Shown one piece after another: positions 1-8,581 of a stretch of DNA of 64,000 nt. Position 1 is the stretch's first letter, and each line of letters opens with the position of its first letter. This DNA is from Streptomyces carminius. Its GTDB lineage: Bacteria > Actinomycetota > Actinomycetes > Streptomycetales > Streptomycetaceae. The notes beneath the pieces are model-generated. The model saw only the letters and a program-made list of their open reading frames with translations, ran no database searches and was not told the DNA's origin. Both the position numbers and the translations under genes were made by a program. The DNA lies in NCBI RefSeq assembly GCF_002794255.1, contig NZ_PGGW01000039.1, forward strand, positions 1-64,000. The letters are read 5' to 3'.

Positions 1-360
1 TGGGAGATCGAGGTGTGGTGGCGGGAGGTCGCGGTGGTGGTGCGGGCCATGGGTGGGGGCCGGTCGGCGGTGGAGGTGGCGCGGCTGGGGGTTTCGGAGT
101 TGCTGGCGAACGTGTGCCGGCATGTGGCGGACCGGCGGTGTCGGCTGGAGGTGCGCCAGGGGCGGGGCACGGCGTTGGTGCGGGTCTTCGACCGCTGTGC
201 GCGGGTGCCGGAGGTGAGGGTGCCGGAGTGGGATGCGGAGCGGGGGTGGGGGTTGTGGTTGCTGCGGGAGGTGGCCGGCGGGCTGGGCTGCACGTGTGTG
301 CCGGGTGGTAAGTGGGTGTGGTTCACCGTGCTGCTGTCCGGCCCGGTGGGGGAGGGGTGA
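1..360 (+). CDS. ATP-binding protein, anti-sigma-factor kinase (RsbW/HATPase_c_2) family, 5' end cut by the window
   Basis: The frame is open from base 1, so the N-terminus lies outside the window; the first in-window start (GTG at 13) is probably internal. The visible sequence has the family's N-box (ELLANVCRHV), a G2-like motif (RGWGLWLL) and the typical last strand (KWVWFTVLL). The G1 box is degenerate: DRC stands where DPG or DxG is usual. Proteins of this kind are single-domain GHKL ATPases, abundant in Streptomyces, that phosphorylate or bind anti-sigma-factor antagonists; the substrate here is unknown. The next gene overlaps its stop by GTGA, so the two are co-translated. Confidence 0.75.
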   Translation, partial: WEIEVWWREVAVVVRAMGGGRSAVEVARLGVSELLANVCRHVADRRCRLEVRQGRGTALVRVFDRCARVPEVRVPEWDAERGWGLWLLREVAGGLGCTCVPGGKWVWFTVLLSGPVGEG

Positions 361-656
361 GTGGACCGGTGGCGTATCGGGCGGAGGTCGTCGCCTACTG
401 CGGGGTGCCTGGGCCGGGCGTGTGCCATCTGGGGGGCTGCTTCTCGCCGCGGGTGGGGGAGCGGGCGGTGCGGATCGCGGCGAGTCTGGGGCCGGAGGCC
501 GCCGCGCGGTTCCTCACCTGGGCGCACGAGGCGGGCACCGGCTCCACGCGGCGGCTGCTGTGTGCGGGCCGGGCGGTGGTCTACAGCCACACGAGCGCCG
601 GGTGTCTGTGGGAGTTGTCGCTGCGGCCGGTGCCGCAGGTCACGGGAGGCATGTGA
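357..656 (+). CDS. Conserved hypothetical protein coupled to the ATP-binding protein
   Basis: A 99-residue protein starting at the GTG that overlaps the preceding TGA (GTGA, 4-bp overlap). This is preferred to the ATG at 312, which would overlap by 49 bp. I recognise no domain. It has three Cys in the first half (YCGVPGPGVCHLGGC), an ordinary soluble composition and no signal peptide or membrane segment. A short protein of this sort commonly follows HATPase_c_2 genes in Streptomyces, so a role as partner or target is an inference from context only. It is followed at once by repeat copy A. Confidence 0.6.
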   Translation: MSGPVAYRAEVVAYCGVPGPGVCHLGGCFSPRVGERAVRIAASLGPEAAARFLTWAHEAGTGSTRRLLCAGRAVVYSHTSAGCLWELSLRPVPQVTGGM

Positions 657-689
657 GGTTCGGGCAGCGGCGCACTTCAGGCAGCCGGG

Positions 690-879
690 GACGGCGGGAG
701 GGGACGGGGAGGGGCGGCCGTTCCGGACACTCTGGGGTCCCCCATGCCGAAGGCCAGGGGCGCGATTTGCGGCCAATGAGCGGGCGAGGAAACGTGGCAC
801 GTCAGCGGCCGTAAATCGTACCGTCCGGAATGGTCGCCCCGGACCGGCCCCGACCCCAGCACGCACCCCACCCGCACCC
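690..879 (+). repeat. Palindromic dispersed repeat, copy A (long form)
   Basis: One of four related elements in the window. The outer arms are 711-728 and 823-840 (16 of 18 positions complementary; the two exceptions would be G-U pairs in RNA). The inner arms are 762-774 (GATTTGCGGCC core) and 807-818 (GGCCGTAAATC core). A G-rich left flank and a C-rich right flank are also conserved between copies. This long form carries about 28 bp (around 732-760, containing GGGGTCCCC) that copies B and C lack. It fills the space between two convergent genes (stops at 656 and 925). No ORF inside it is convincing. Confidence 0.85.
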
Positions 880-924
880 GGGCGCAGCCCGGGCCCGCAC
901 CCCCGTGCCCGCCCCGGGCACCGC

Positions 925-2253
925 TCACCCCGTCCGGACGGGCCGCCCCGCGCCGCGGCGGCGGCGGGCGCCGTGGGGCGCGTCACCGGAGGTGGGGACG
1001 CCCAGGGCCAGCAGAGCCGTGTCGTCGTCCAGGCCCTCGCCGAAACCGTCCAGCAGCCGGGTGACCGCCGCGACGGCGGCGGACGCCCCCGCCGGGGCCA
1101 GCTTCCCGGCGAAGTCGAGCAGGGCCTCCTCGCCGTAGCGCCCCCCGCGGCGGTGGTAGTCCTGGGAGGTGCGGTCCTCGTCGGTGCGGGCCTCGGTCAG
1201 CCCGTCGGTGTAGAGGAGCAGGGTGTCGCCGGGGCGCAGCCGGGTCTCGGCGGTGGTGAAGCGTGCCTGAGGCAGCACACCGACGAGCTGCCCGCCGGGG
1301 GTGTACAGGTAGTCGGCGGTGCCGTCGGCGCGCAGCAGCAGGGCCGGCGGGTGGCCGCCGGAGGCCAGGGTGAGGGAGCAGCCGTGCTCGCCGGGGGTGA
1401 GCACCCCGTGGACGACGGTGCAGTGGCGCGGGTCGTGGCTGGAGTCGTTCTGGTGGAGCAGGAGGGTGTTGAGGGCGGTCAGCACCCTGGCCGGGTCGGG
1501 GTCGTGGACGGCGGCGGCGCGCAGGGTGTAGCGGGTCAGGGAGGTCACGATCGCCGCCTCGGCGCCCTTGCCGGAAACGTCGCCCAGGAAGAACCCCCAC
1601 CGGCCGTCGGCCAGCGGGAACAGGTCGTAGAAGTCGCCGCCGACCTGGTCCGCCGAGGCGGTGTGGTAGTGCGCGGCGACCTCGGTGCCCGGCACCTCGG
1701 GCAGTACCGGGGGCAGCAGGCTGCGCTGGAGGGTGCGGGCGAGCTGTACGGCGTGCTCGCGTTCGGCCTCGGCCGCCCGGCGGGCGCGCAGCAGCTCCTG
1801 CTCGTAGGCGCGGCGGTCGCGGGCGTCGAAGACGGTGGTGCGGATCAGCAGGGGGCGGCCCTCGGAGGAGGTCTTGACGGTGGAGGTGATCAGCACCGGC
1901 AGCCGCTCGCCGGAGGCGGTGCGCATCTCCAGGGCGATGCCGCCGAGGTGGCCCTGCATGCGCAGCAGCGGGGCGAAGTGGGTCTCGTGGTAGAGCCGTC
2001 CGCCGACGGTGAGCAGGTCGGCGAAGGTGCGGCGGCCGACCAGTTCCTCGCGGGTGCGGCCCAGCCAGTTCAGCAGGGTGCCGTTGATTCTGGCGATCTT
2101 CCCGTCCATGAGGGTGGACAGGTAGCCGCACGGTGCGTTCTCGTACAGGTCCTCCACGCTGTCCTCCAGGAGGGCGGAGAAGGCGGCGTCGTCGGAGTTC
2201 CCGCTTCCGCCGCCGTCTCTCCCGGGGCCGGGCCGGGGTCCCGCGGCGCCCAT
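925..2253 (-). CDS. rsbP: PAS-PP2C (SpoIIE-type) phosphatase, RsbP-like
   Basis: A 442-residue protein. Domains in order: PAS at about 25-145 (ENAPCGYLST, NGTLLNWLG), a charged coiled-coil linker at about 150-185, then a PP2C/SpoIIE phosphatase domain at about 195-415. The phosphatase motifs are VGGDFYDL, GDVSGKGAEAA, SGGHPPALLL, LYTDGLTEAR and LDDDTALLAL, so the metal-binding Asp residues are present. In Bacillus RsbP dephosphorylates the anti-anti-sigma factor RsbV under energy stress and needs RsbQ. The gene order and the TGATG stop/start overlap with the upstream rsbQ homologue strongly support that assignment. The sigma pathway it feeds in this organism is not visible here. Confidence 0.88.
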   Translation of the reverse strand: MGAAGPRPGPGRDGGGSGNSDDAAFSALLEDSVEDLYENAPCGYLSTLMDGKIARINGTLLNWLGRTREELVGRRTFADLLTVGGRLYHETHFAPLLRMQGHLGGIALEMRTASGERLPVLITSTVKTSSEGRPLLIRTTVFDARDRRAYEQELLRARRAAEAEREHAVQLARTLQRSLLPPVLPEVPGTEVAAHYHTASADQVGGDFYDLFPLADGRWGFFLGDVSGKGAEAAIVTSLTRYTLRAAAVHDPDPARVLTALNTLLLHQNDSSHDPRHCTVVHGVLTPGEHGCSLTLASGGHPPALLLRADGTADYLYTPGGQLVGVLPQARFTTAETRLRPGDTLLLYTDGLTEARTDEDRTSQDYHRRGGRYGEEALLDFAGKLAPAGASAAVAAVTRLLDGFGEGLDDDTALLALGVPTSGDAPHGARRRRGAGRPVRTG

Positions 2254-3053
2254 CACCGGGTCCGGGCGAAGGAGGCGATCGCCTCGGTGGTGGCCTCGGG
2301 GGAGCTCAGCTGCGGGCAGTGCCCGATGGCGTCCAGGGTGACCAGTTCGCAGCCGGGGATGCTGTCCCGGACGAACTCGCCCACCTCGGGCGGGGCGATC
2401 GCGTCCGACGCGCACTGGATCGCCCGCGTCGGCACGCTCACCTTCGACAGGTCCGCGCGGTTGTCGGAGAGGAAGGTGGTGTGGGCGAAGACCCGGGCCA
2501 TCTCCGGATCGGTGCGGCAGAAGCTGTTGGTCAGCTCCTCGCCCAGTTCGGGCCGGTCCGGGTTGCCCATGATCACCGGTGCCATCGCCGCCGACCAGCC
2601 CAGGTAGTTGCTGTCCAGCGACTCCAGCAGCTCGTCGATGTCCTCGCGGCTGAAGCCGCCCCGGTAGTCGCCGTCGTCGAGGTAGCTGGGGGAGGGGGTG
2701 AGCAGCACCAGTTTCGCGAAGCGCTCCGGTTCGCGTATCGCCGCCAGCACCCCGGCCATGGAGCTGACCGAGTGCCCGACGAACACCACCGGGGGCAGGT
2801 CCAGCTCGTGGAGGATCTCCAGGACGTCCTCGGCGTACCCGTCCAGCGAGGAGTAGCGCTCGGGGTTCCAGGCGGCCGGGTCGGAGCGGCCGGAGCCGAC
2901 GTAGTCGAACAGCACCACAGTGAACTCCTCGGCCAGGGCGGGCGCCACCAGGCGCCACAGGTTCTGGTCGCAGCCGAAGCCGTGGGCCAGCACCAGCACC
3001 GGCCCGTCGGCCCGGCCGGTGACGGTGACGTTGTTCCTGGTGCGCACGTCCAT
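2253..3053 (-). CDS. rsbQ: Alpha/beta hydrolase, RsbQ-like energy-stress partner
   Basis: A 266-residue protein matching the RsbQ pattern closely: RNNVTVTG start, AHGFGCDQNLW, FDYVGSGRSD, GHSVSSM, FCRTDPE, SDNRADLSKVSVP and GHCPQLS. The likely catalytic triad is Ser95 (GHSVS), Asp217 (ASDAIA) and His245 (GHCPQ). RsbQ is thought to bind or process a small hydrophobic ligand and activate RsbP through its PAS domain. Its stop overlaps the rsbP start by one base (TGATG), implying translational coupling and fixed stoichiometry. The ATG at 3053 has GGAAGG upstream; longer upstream readings of the frame have shadow-like composition. Confidence 0.9.
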   Translation of the reverse strand: MDVRTRNNVTVTGRADGPVLVLAHGFGCDQNLWRLVAPALAEEFTVVLFDYVGSGRSDPAAWNPERYSSLDGYAEDVLEILHELDLPPVVFVGHSVSSMAGVLAAIREPERFAKLVLLTPSPSYLDDGDYRGGFSREDIDELLESLDSNYLGWSAAMAPVIMGNPDRPELGEELTNSFCRTDPEMARVFAHTTFLSDNRADLSKVSVPTRAIQCASDAIAPPEVGEFVRDSIPGCELVTLDAIGHCPQLSSPEATTEAIASFARTR

Positions 3054-3160
3054 CAGGGTGTGTCCTTCCGGCGCCGGAGGTCGCCGACCGTGGTCGGCGG
3101 GTGAGGGGTGGCTCCTCCCGGAGGGGCCGTGTTCCCGGGATCCGCCGGGCCTACCATCCG

Positions 3161-4417
3161 TCAGGCCGCCGGTCCGGCGGCCCGCGCGGGCGCGCCCTCG
3201 GGCGGCGGGCCGGCCGCCTTGCGGGAGGCGGCCGTACGACGGTACTGCCGGGAGGCGGCGAAGGTCGTGCCGACGGCCGCGGCGGACAGCAGCGCGGCGG
3301 CCCAGGCGACGCCCTTGTACCCCAGGCCCGCGCCGATGACCAGGCCGCCCACCCAGGGTCCGATGGTGTTGCCGATGTTGAACGCCGAGGTGTTCGTGGC
3401 GCCCGCCAGGGTGGGGGCGGCGCCCGCGGCCTCGAACATCCGGGCGTTGAGCGCGGGGGCGGTGAAGAAGGCCGTCACGCCGAGCGCCACCGCGAGGGCG
3501 ACGGCCGCCGCCGGGATGTGGGCGGTGAGCGCCAGCAGGGCCAGGGCCGCGGTGGTGGCGGCGATGCCGGTGTACATCGTGCCGAACAGGCGGCCATCGG
3601 CGACCCGGCCGCCGATGGCGGTGCCGAGCAGCGCGCCGACCCCGAACAGTGCCAGCACGGTCGGCACCCAGCTCTCGTCCAGGCCCGCGGTGTCGGTGAG
3701 GAGGGGAGAGAGGTAGGAGAAGAGGCAGAAGGTGGCGGCGGCGTTGAGCGCGATGAGGACCACCGTCAGCCACACCTGGCCCTGCCGGTAGATCCGCAGC
3801 TCCCGGCGGAGCACGGGCCGGTCGGCGCCGGTGGGCGGCCCGGAGCGGGGGACGAGGGTCAGCACCCCGGCCACCCCGATCGCGGAGAGGGCGGCCACCG
3901 CCCAGAACGCGGACCGCCAGCCCGCCTGCTGCCCCAGGAACGCCCCGGCGGGTACGCCCAGCACGTTGGCGACGCTCAGCCCGCCGATCATCACGGACAT
4001 CGCCCGCGCCTTGGCGCCCTCGGGCGCCAGCGACACGGCCACCGCCGCGCCCACGGCCCAGAACCCGGCGCAGGCCAGCGCGCTGATCACCCGGGAGACG
4101 AACAGCACCTCGTACGTCGGCGCCAGTGCCCCGGCCACCTGCCCGAGCCCGAAGACGGTCAGCAGCGCGACGAGAGTGGTGCGGCGGGGCAGCCGCAGGG
4201 TGGCCCCGGCCAGCACCGGCGCCCCGACCACCATGCCGATGGCGAAGGCGGACACCAGCAGCCCGGCCTGCGGGATGGACACGTCCAGGTCGCGGGCCAT
4301 CGGCTGGAGCAGCCCGGCGATCATGAACTCCGAGGTGCCGAGGGCGAAGACGGACAGGCCGAGGACGTAGACGGCGAGCGGCATGCGGGGGGCCGTGCGC
4401 TTGGTGGGTCTGGGCAT
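3161..4417 (-). CDS. MFS drug-efflux transporter, Cmx/CmrA-like
   Basis: About 418 residues with 12 predicted membrane segments. It begins with the family motif FALGTSEFMIAGLL in TM1 and has LVSAFAIGMVVGAPVLAG in TM2 and a loop 2-3 of the LPRRTT type. This is the DHA1 group that includes chloramphenicol exporters such as Cmx/CmrA and arabinose-efflux permeases. The start at 4417 (MPRPTKRTAPRMPLAVYV) fits the family better than the ATG at 4450. It lies 93 bp downstream of a TetR regulator on the same strand, so control by that repressor is likely. The substrate cannot be told from sequence. Confidence 0.88.
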   Translation of the reverse strand: MPRPTKRTAPRMPLAVYVLGLSVFALGTSEFMIAGLLQPMARDLDVSIPQAGLLVSAFAIGMVVGAPVLAGATLRLPRRTTLVALLTVFGLGQVAGALAPTYEVLFVSRVISALACAGFWAVGAAVAVSLAPEGAKARAMSVMIGGLSVANVLGVPAGAFLGQQAGWRSAFWAVAALSAIGVAGVLTLVPRSGPPTGADRPVLRRELRIYRQGQVWLTVVLIALNAAATFCLFSYLSPLLTDTAGLDESWVPTVLALFGVGALLGTAIGGRVADGRLFGTMYTGIAATTAALALLALTAHIPAAAVALAVALGVTAFFTAPALNARMFEAAGAAPTLAGATNTSAFNIGNTIGPWVGGLVIGAGLGYKGVAWAAALLSAAAVGTTFAASRQYRRTAASRKAAGPPPEGAPARAAGPAA

Positions 4418-4510
4418 GTCAGCCGACAACACCGCAGGTGAGGGCGGCATTCCGGGTTGTGGTGACTGTTGGGTTCATCGCATTTTCCGGGGGGTGGTGG
4501 GGCCGGCGGG

Positions 4511-5101
4511 TCACCGTGCGGCCGCGCCGTCCAGCAGGGGGGTGAGCTCGCGGACGACGGTGGTCAGGGCGCGGGGGTCCCGTTCGGCGCGGGCGATCAC
4601 GATGGCGCCCTCCAGGGCGCTGATCATCACGGTGGCCAGGGGTTCGGCGCGCTCCCGCGGTACGCCCAGCTCCGTCAGCGCCCGGGCCAGCGGGGCGGTC
4701 CAGGCGGCGAAGGCGGCGGCGGCCGCCTCGCGGGTGGAGTCGGTGGTGTCCGCGTGGTCCGCCGTCGCGGCGGCGACCGGGCAGCCGGGCAGCGATCCGG
4801 TCCGCTCCAGCTCGTCGGTCCACTGGCGGGCCATCGCGGCGAACAGGGCGCCGGGGGAGGGCGTGTCGAGCTCGGTGAGGAACCGGTCGACGCGCTTCGC
4901 GGCGTAGCGGCCCGCCCAGGTCACGGCCTCGTTGACCAGTTGTTCCTTGCCCCCGGGGAAGTAGTGCTGGAGCGAGCCGCGGGGCGCTTCCGCGTGCGCG
5001 GCGACCTCGCGCATGCCCGCCGCGGCGACTCCGCCGCGCCGGATGAGCTGGGCCGCGCTGAAGACCATCCGCTCGCGCGGCCCCCGCTCGGTACCCGTCA
5101 T
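4511..5101 (-). CDS. TetR/AcrR family repressor, LmrA/YxaF-like
   Basis: A 196-residue protein. The N-terminal helix-turn-helix is at about 10-55 (MVFSAAQLIRRGGVAAAGMREVAAHAEAPRGSLQHYFPG contains both HTH helices, with YFPGGKEQL typical of TetR). The C-terminal ligand domain contains GCPVAAAT, characteristic of the LmrA/YxaF subgroup. It lies between the efflux pump downstream and a divergent dehydrogenase. A perfect 20-bp palindrome at 5210-5229 is the obvious candidate operator. It probably represses itself, the pump and perhaps the dehydrogenase until a drug-like ligand binds. Confidence 0.9.
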   Translation of the reverse strand: MTGTERGPRERMVFSAAQLIRRGGVAAAGMREVAAHAEAPRGSLQHYFPGGKEQLVNEAVTWAGRYAAKRVDRFLTELDTPSPGALFAAMARQWTDELERTGSLPGCPVAAATADHADTTDSTREAAAAAFAAWTAPLARALTELGVPRERAEPLATVMISALEGAIVIARAERDPRALTTVVRELTPLLDGAAAR

Positions 5102-5209
5102 GGCGGACCTCCGGACGATCGGTGAACCGGGCGGGCGGCTGCCGCCTCAGGGCTTCGGTCAGCTTATAGACGCCGCCCGGACAGGCTGTGGCGGCGTCGG
5201 GACACCGCT

Positions 5210-5229
5210 ACTATGACGGCCGTCATAGT
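5210..5229. promoter_or_regulatory. Perfect 20-bp palindrome, putative TetR operator
   Basis: The sequence ACTATGACGGCCGTCATAGT is a perfect inverted repeat. It lies about 110 bp before the TetR start (5101) and 21 bp before the divergent dehydrogenase start (5251). Its length and symmetry suit a TetR dimer. The position suggests a single site controlling both directions. Confidence 0.75.
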
Positions 5230-5250
5230 CGTGGGAAGCGGGGGTGCGGA

Positions 5251-6147
5251 ATGGGCGCGGGATTCATCGGGCTCGGTGTCATGGGACAGCCCATGGCACT
5301 CAACCTGGCGGGGGCGGCGCGGGCGGCGGGGGAGCGGCTGACCGTCTGGAACCGCACCGCCGCCCGGAGCGAGCCGCTGCGCGCCGCCGGGGCGGAGGTC
5401 GCGGCGGGCCCGGCCGAGGTCTTCGCCCGGGCCCGTACCGTCTTCCTGATGCTGGCCGACGGCGACGCTGTGGACGCCGTGCTGGCCCGCGGCACCCCGG
5501 GCTTCGCGGCGCGCGTCGCCGGGCGCACGGTCGTCCACATGGGGACGACCTCCCCCGAGTACTCGCGCGCCCTGGCGGCCGAGGTGCGCGCGGCGGGCGG
5601 CGACTACGTCGAGGCGCCCGTCTCCGGCTCCCGAGTGCCCGCCGAGGAGGGGCGGCTGGTGGCGATGCTGGCCGGGGAGGACGGGGCGGTGGCGGCCGTA
5701 CGCCCGCTGCTCGCGCCGATGTGCGGGCGGGTGTTCGAGTGCGGTCCGGTCCCGGGTGCGCTGCTGACGAAGCTCGCGGTGAACCTGTTCCTGATCACCA
5801 CGGTCACCGGCCTCGCCGAGGCCTTCCACTTCGCCGACCGGCACGGCCTGGACCGTGAGCTGTTCCTGGACGTGCTCGACGCCGGGCCGATGGCCAGCGC
5901 CGTCTCCCGGATGAAGGCGCCCAAGCTGCTGGCGCGCGACTTCTCCGTCCAGGCCGCGATCGCGGACGTGCTCAAGAACAACCGGCTGATCGCCGAGGCG
6001 GCCCGGACGGCCCGGGTGGCCTCACCGCTGCTGGACGTCTGCCACACCCTCTTCGCCGAGACGGCGGAGCTGGGGTACGGCGGGGAGGACATGGCGGCCG
6101 TGCTGCGGGCGATCGAGGCCCGGACCGGCTGCCGGCCGGACCGCTGA
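5251..6147 (+). CDS. NAD(P)-dependent beta-hydroxyacid dehydrogenase (3-hydroxyisobutyrate dehydrogenase family)
   Basis: A 298-residue protein. The Rossmann motif [16 protein letters not shown] is at residues 4-19, the substrate-binding loop [17 protein letters not shown] is near 122-138, and the catalytic Lys lies in [10 protein letters not shown] near 175. The C-terminal helical domain begins around 165 and ends within [10 protein letters not shown]. The length is typical for the family, which oxidises 3-hydroxyisobutyrate, tartronate semialdehyde or related beta-hydroxyacids and also includes imine reductases. The ATG at 5251 is chosen because the Rossmann fold begins at once after it. 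It lies beside the putative TetR operator. Confidence 0.9.
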   Translation: MGAGFIGLGVMGQPMALNLAGAARAAGERLTVWNRTAARSEPLRAAGAEVAAGPAEVFARARTVFLMLADGDAVDAVLARGTPGFAARVAGRTVVHMGTTSPEYSRALAAEVRAAGGDYVEAPVSGSRVPAEEGRLVAMLAGEDGAVAAVRPLLAPMCGRVFECGPVPGALLTKLAVNLFLITTVTGLAEAFHFADRHGLDRELFLDVLDAGPMASAVSRMKAPKLLARDFSVQAAIADVLKNNRLIAEAARTARVASPLLDVCHTLFAETAELGYGGEDMAAVLRAIEARTGCRPDR

Positions 6148-6361
6148 GCCGGCGGGCCGCCGGGTCCGGGTGCCGGGCCGTTGGGCGTTCGGCCCCGGGC
6201 CGCTGGAGCGGCGGGGCTCGTTCCCCGTGCGGTTCCGCGGGGAGGCGGGAGGCGGGGGCGTGAGTGCTGCGTGGCCGCGCGAACACGGCGCGAGGCGCGG
6301 GTGGGCGCCGCCCCCGGTGTGCGGGGCGCGTGGGGTGTCCGGCGCCGCGCCCCGCGCCCGC

Positions 6362-7081
6362 TCACTCCGCCGCGTCCGCAGCGCCCGAGGTCAGCAGCTC
6401 CAGCTCGGTGGTCAGGTTGCGGCGCGCGGTGCGCTCCCAGGTGTCCCGGCCGTGGCGGGTGCGGAACAGGGCGGGCAGGGCCAGCAGGTGCCGCAGCACG
6501 TCGGCGCGGCCGGCGCGGAAGGCGTCGTCGGGGACGAAGGCGTACTCCTCGCGCACGGCGGCGGCGTAGGCCGCGTACTCCCGCGGGCCCGAGGCCAGGA
6601 CCGCCAGGTCGGCGTCGCACAGCACCTCGCCGGCCCGGTCGCCGGGCGCCGGGTCGTGGCCGACGGTGAGGCGGACCAGCCGGGCCACCTCGGCGGCGCG
6701 CCCGGCCGGTACGCCCGCCTCGGCCAGGGCGCGCTCGGCGAGCCGGGCGCTGCGCTCCTCGTTGGCGGAGCGGTCCGGGCGGTAGACCGCGTCGTGGAAC
6801 CAGGCCGCCAGCGTGGCGGTGGCGAGCTCCCCGGGGCCGTCGCAGTGCGGGGCGAGCAGCTCGATCCGGTCCAGGACGGCGATCAGGTGGCCGGTGGTGT
6901 GGTAGCGGCGGTGGGGCTCGGCCCAGCGGGCGAGGAGGTCCTCGGCGTAGGCGTACGGGGAGGGCACCTCGTCGGGGGAGATGTCCGGGCGGCGGACGGT
7001 CAGCAGGGTGCCGGCCCAGCGTTCGCGCAGCTCGTCGTGGTCCGGATGGCGGTCCGGGCGGTGGTTCTGTGGCGTGGCCAT
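6362..7081 (-). CDS. HD-superfamily metal-dependent phosphohydrolase
   Basis: A 239-residue protein of the predicted HD phosphohydrolase type. It has RRYHTTGHL (around 58-66), AAWFHDAVY with the HD pair, ERSARLAERAL, VGHDP and CDADLAVL. These place the His/Asp ligands of the metal centre in the family order. The family is annotated only as probable phosphohydrolases; the substrate is unknown. It is transcribed away from cutC, with only about 60 bp between the two starts, so divergent overlapping promoters must sit there. Confidence 0.82.
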   Translation of the reverse strand: MATPQNHRPDRHPDHDELRERWAGTLLTVRRPDISPDEVPSPYAYAEDLLARWAEPHRRYHTTGHLIAVLDRIELLAPHCDGPGELATATLAAWFHDAVYRPDRSANEERSARLAERALAEAGVPAGRAAEVARLVRLTVGHDPAPGDRAGEVLCDADLAVLASGPREYAAYAAAVREEYAFVPDDAFRAGRADVLRHLLALPALFRTRHGRDTWERTARRNLTTELELLTSGAADAAE

Positions 7082-7140
7082 GACGGCAATTGTGGGACGC
7101 GTACTCCCGCCGTGTCCGGCGATGTGGCAGGCTCCGGTAT

Positions 7141-7857
7141 ATGTCTAGACCAATGCTCGCCAGACCCCTGCTCGAAGTCATCGCCCTCGACGCCCGGGAC
7201 GCGTCCGCCGCGCAGGACGGCGGGGCGGACCGCCTCGAACTGGTCGCCGACATGACCCGCGACGGACTCACCCCGGCCCGCGAGACCTTCGCCGCCGTCC
7301 GCGCCGCCGTCCGCATCCCGGTGCGGGTCATGCTGCGGGACACGGACGGCTTCGCCGCGGGCGGCCCCGCGGCGCTGGACGCCCTGTGCGAACGGGCCCG
7401 CGCCCTGCGGGCCGAGGGCGCCGAGGAGTTCGTGCTCGGTTTCCTCGACGACACCGGCGCCCCGGACCTGGCCGCGATCACGGCCCTTCTCGCCGCCGTC
7501 CCCGGCGGCCGCTGGACCTTCCACCGCGCCCTCGACCACGCCACCGACCGTGACGGCCTGCGCAAGCGGCTCGACGGACTGCCCGGTCTGGACGCCTGTC
7601 TCACCGCGGGCTCGGCGGACGGCGTGGCCGCGGGCCTGGAGACGCTGTGCGCCGAGGCGGCCCGGGCGGCGGCCGGGGACCCCGGTCACCGCCCGCTGCT
7701 GATGGCCGGCGGCGGGCTGACGGCGGACCACGTCCCCGCGCTGCGCGCCGCGGGCGTGCGTGCCTTCCACATCGGCGGCGCCGCCCGCACCGGCGGCTGG
7801 GACACCCCGGTCTCGGCGGACGCGGTACGCGCCTGGCGCGCGCTGCTGGACGGCTGA
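7141..7857 (+). CDS. cutC: CutC family protein (copper homeostasis / TIM-barrel)
   Basis: A 238-residue TIM-barrel protein with the CutC signatures LEVIALDARDASAAQDGGADRLELV, MLRDT, EFVLGFLD, TFHRALDH, CLTAGSADG, LLMAGGGL and FHIGGAAR. In E. coli CutC was first linked to copper tolerance; its biochemical activity remains unsettled. The ATG at 7141 is preferred to the in-frame start at 7090 because the conserved barrel begins a few residues later. The gene ends 6 bp before the convergent RTX-protein gene. Confidence 0.88.
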   Translation: MSRPMLARPLLEVIALDARDASAAQDGGADRLELVADMTRDGLTPARETFAAVRAAVRIPVRVMLRDTDGFAAGGPAALDALCERARALRAEGAEEFVLGFLDDTGAPDLAAITALLAAVPGGRWTFHRALDHATDRDGLRKRLDGLPGLDACLTAGSADGVAAGLETLCAEAARAAAGDPGHRPLLMAGGGLTADHVPALRAAGVRAFHIGGAARTGGWDTPVSADAVRAWRALLDG

Positions 7858-7863
7858 GCGGGC

Positions 7864-8481
7864 TCAGCGCTCGCAGTTGATCACGGTCTCGCCCTCGCAG
7901 CGGTCGATGCCGGGGCCGCCGTCCACGGTGTCGTCGCCCTCGCCGCCGATGATGGTGTCGTCACCGGGGCCGCCGTCGATGGTGTCGTCGCCCGGGCCGC
8001 CTCGCAGGTCGTCGGCCCCGCCTCGGCCGTCGATGGTGTCGTGGCCGGGGCCGCCCAGCAGGTCGTCGTGGTCCCGGTTGCCGAGGAGGGTGTCGTCGCC
8101 GTCCTCGCCGTGGGCGGTGTAGAACGCCGTCAGGATCCCGGAGGTGTCGGGGAAGACATTGCCGAACCAGTCGTCGCCCGGCCCCAGGCAGGCGACCGGA
8201 AAGGCCAGGCTGCCGTGCATGACGGTCACGGTGTCGTCGCCGGCGAGCGTGACGACCACGCCGTTCTGGATCGTGAGGTGGTCGTCCCCGTCGGTGCCCA
8301 CCCGGTCGGCGGGGAGTTCCTCCCCGGTGTCCGGGTCCTGGCAGGTGACGGCCTCGGCTGCCGTGGTCGCGGTCGTCGCGGTGGCCGCGGTCGTGGCGTG
8401 GGCGGCGGGCGCGGTCAGGGCCAGGGCGGCTGCGGTGGCCAGTACGGTGGCGGCACCGGCGGTTCTGCGTAACGCCTTCAC
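7864..8481 (-). CDS. Secreted RTX-type calcium-binding repeat protein
   Basis: A 205-residue protein beginning at a GTG with GAGGAGG just upstream. The signal peptide is at residues 1-29 (AALALTAPAAHA, cleavage after AHA). The C-terminal third contains about seven nonapeptide repeats of the GGxGxDxhx kind (GGPGHDTID, GRGGADDLR, GGPGDDTID and others), which fold as calcium-binding parallel beta rolls. Two Cys close the last repeat region. No enzymatic domain is present, so a structural or surface-binding role is inferred. The repeats are encoded by near-identical DNA blocks. Confidence 0.85.
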   Translation of the reverse strand: MKALRRTAGAATVLATAAALALTAPAAHATTAATATTATTAAEAVTCQDPDTGEELPADRVGTDGDDHLTIQNGVVVTLAGDDTVTVMHGSLAFPVACLGPGDDWFGNVFPDTSGILTAFYTAHGEDGDDTLLGNRDHDDLLGGPGHDTIDGRGGADDLRGGPGDDTIDGGPGDDTIIGGEGDDTVDGGPGIDRCEGETVINCER

Positions 8482-8551
8482 GGGGGTCCTCCTCACCGGA
8501 CGCTTGCGGGTCGCTCCGGCCAGTGCCCGCGCCGGCCACGGGGAAACCGTC

Positions 8552-8580
8552 CCCTTCCGGACATCCGCCCGCCGGAAGGG
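8552..8580 (-). terminator. Hairpin terminator after the HEAT-repeat gene
   Basis: A CCCTTCCGG / CCGGAAGGG inverted repeat (8552-8560 and 8572-8580) with an 11-nt loop lies immediately after the stop codon (8582-8584) of the HEAT-repeat gene on the minus strand. It lacks a U-tract, as many Streptomyces terminators do. Confidence 0.6.
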
Positions 8581-8581
8581 A

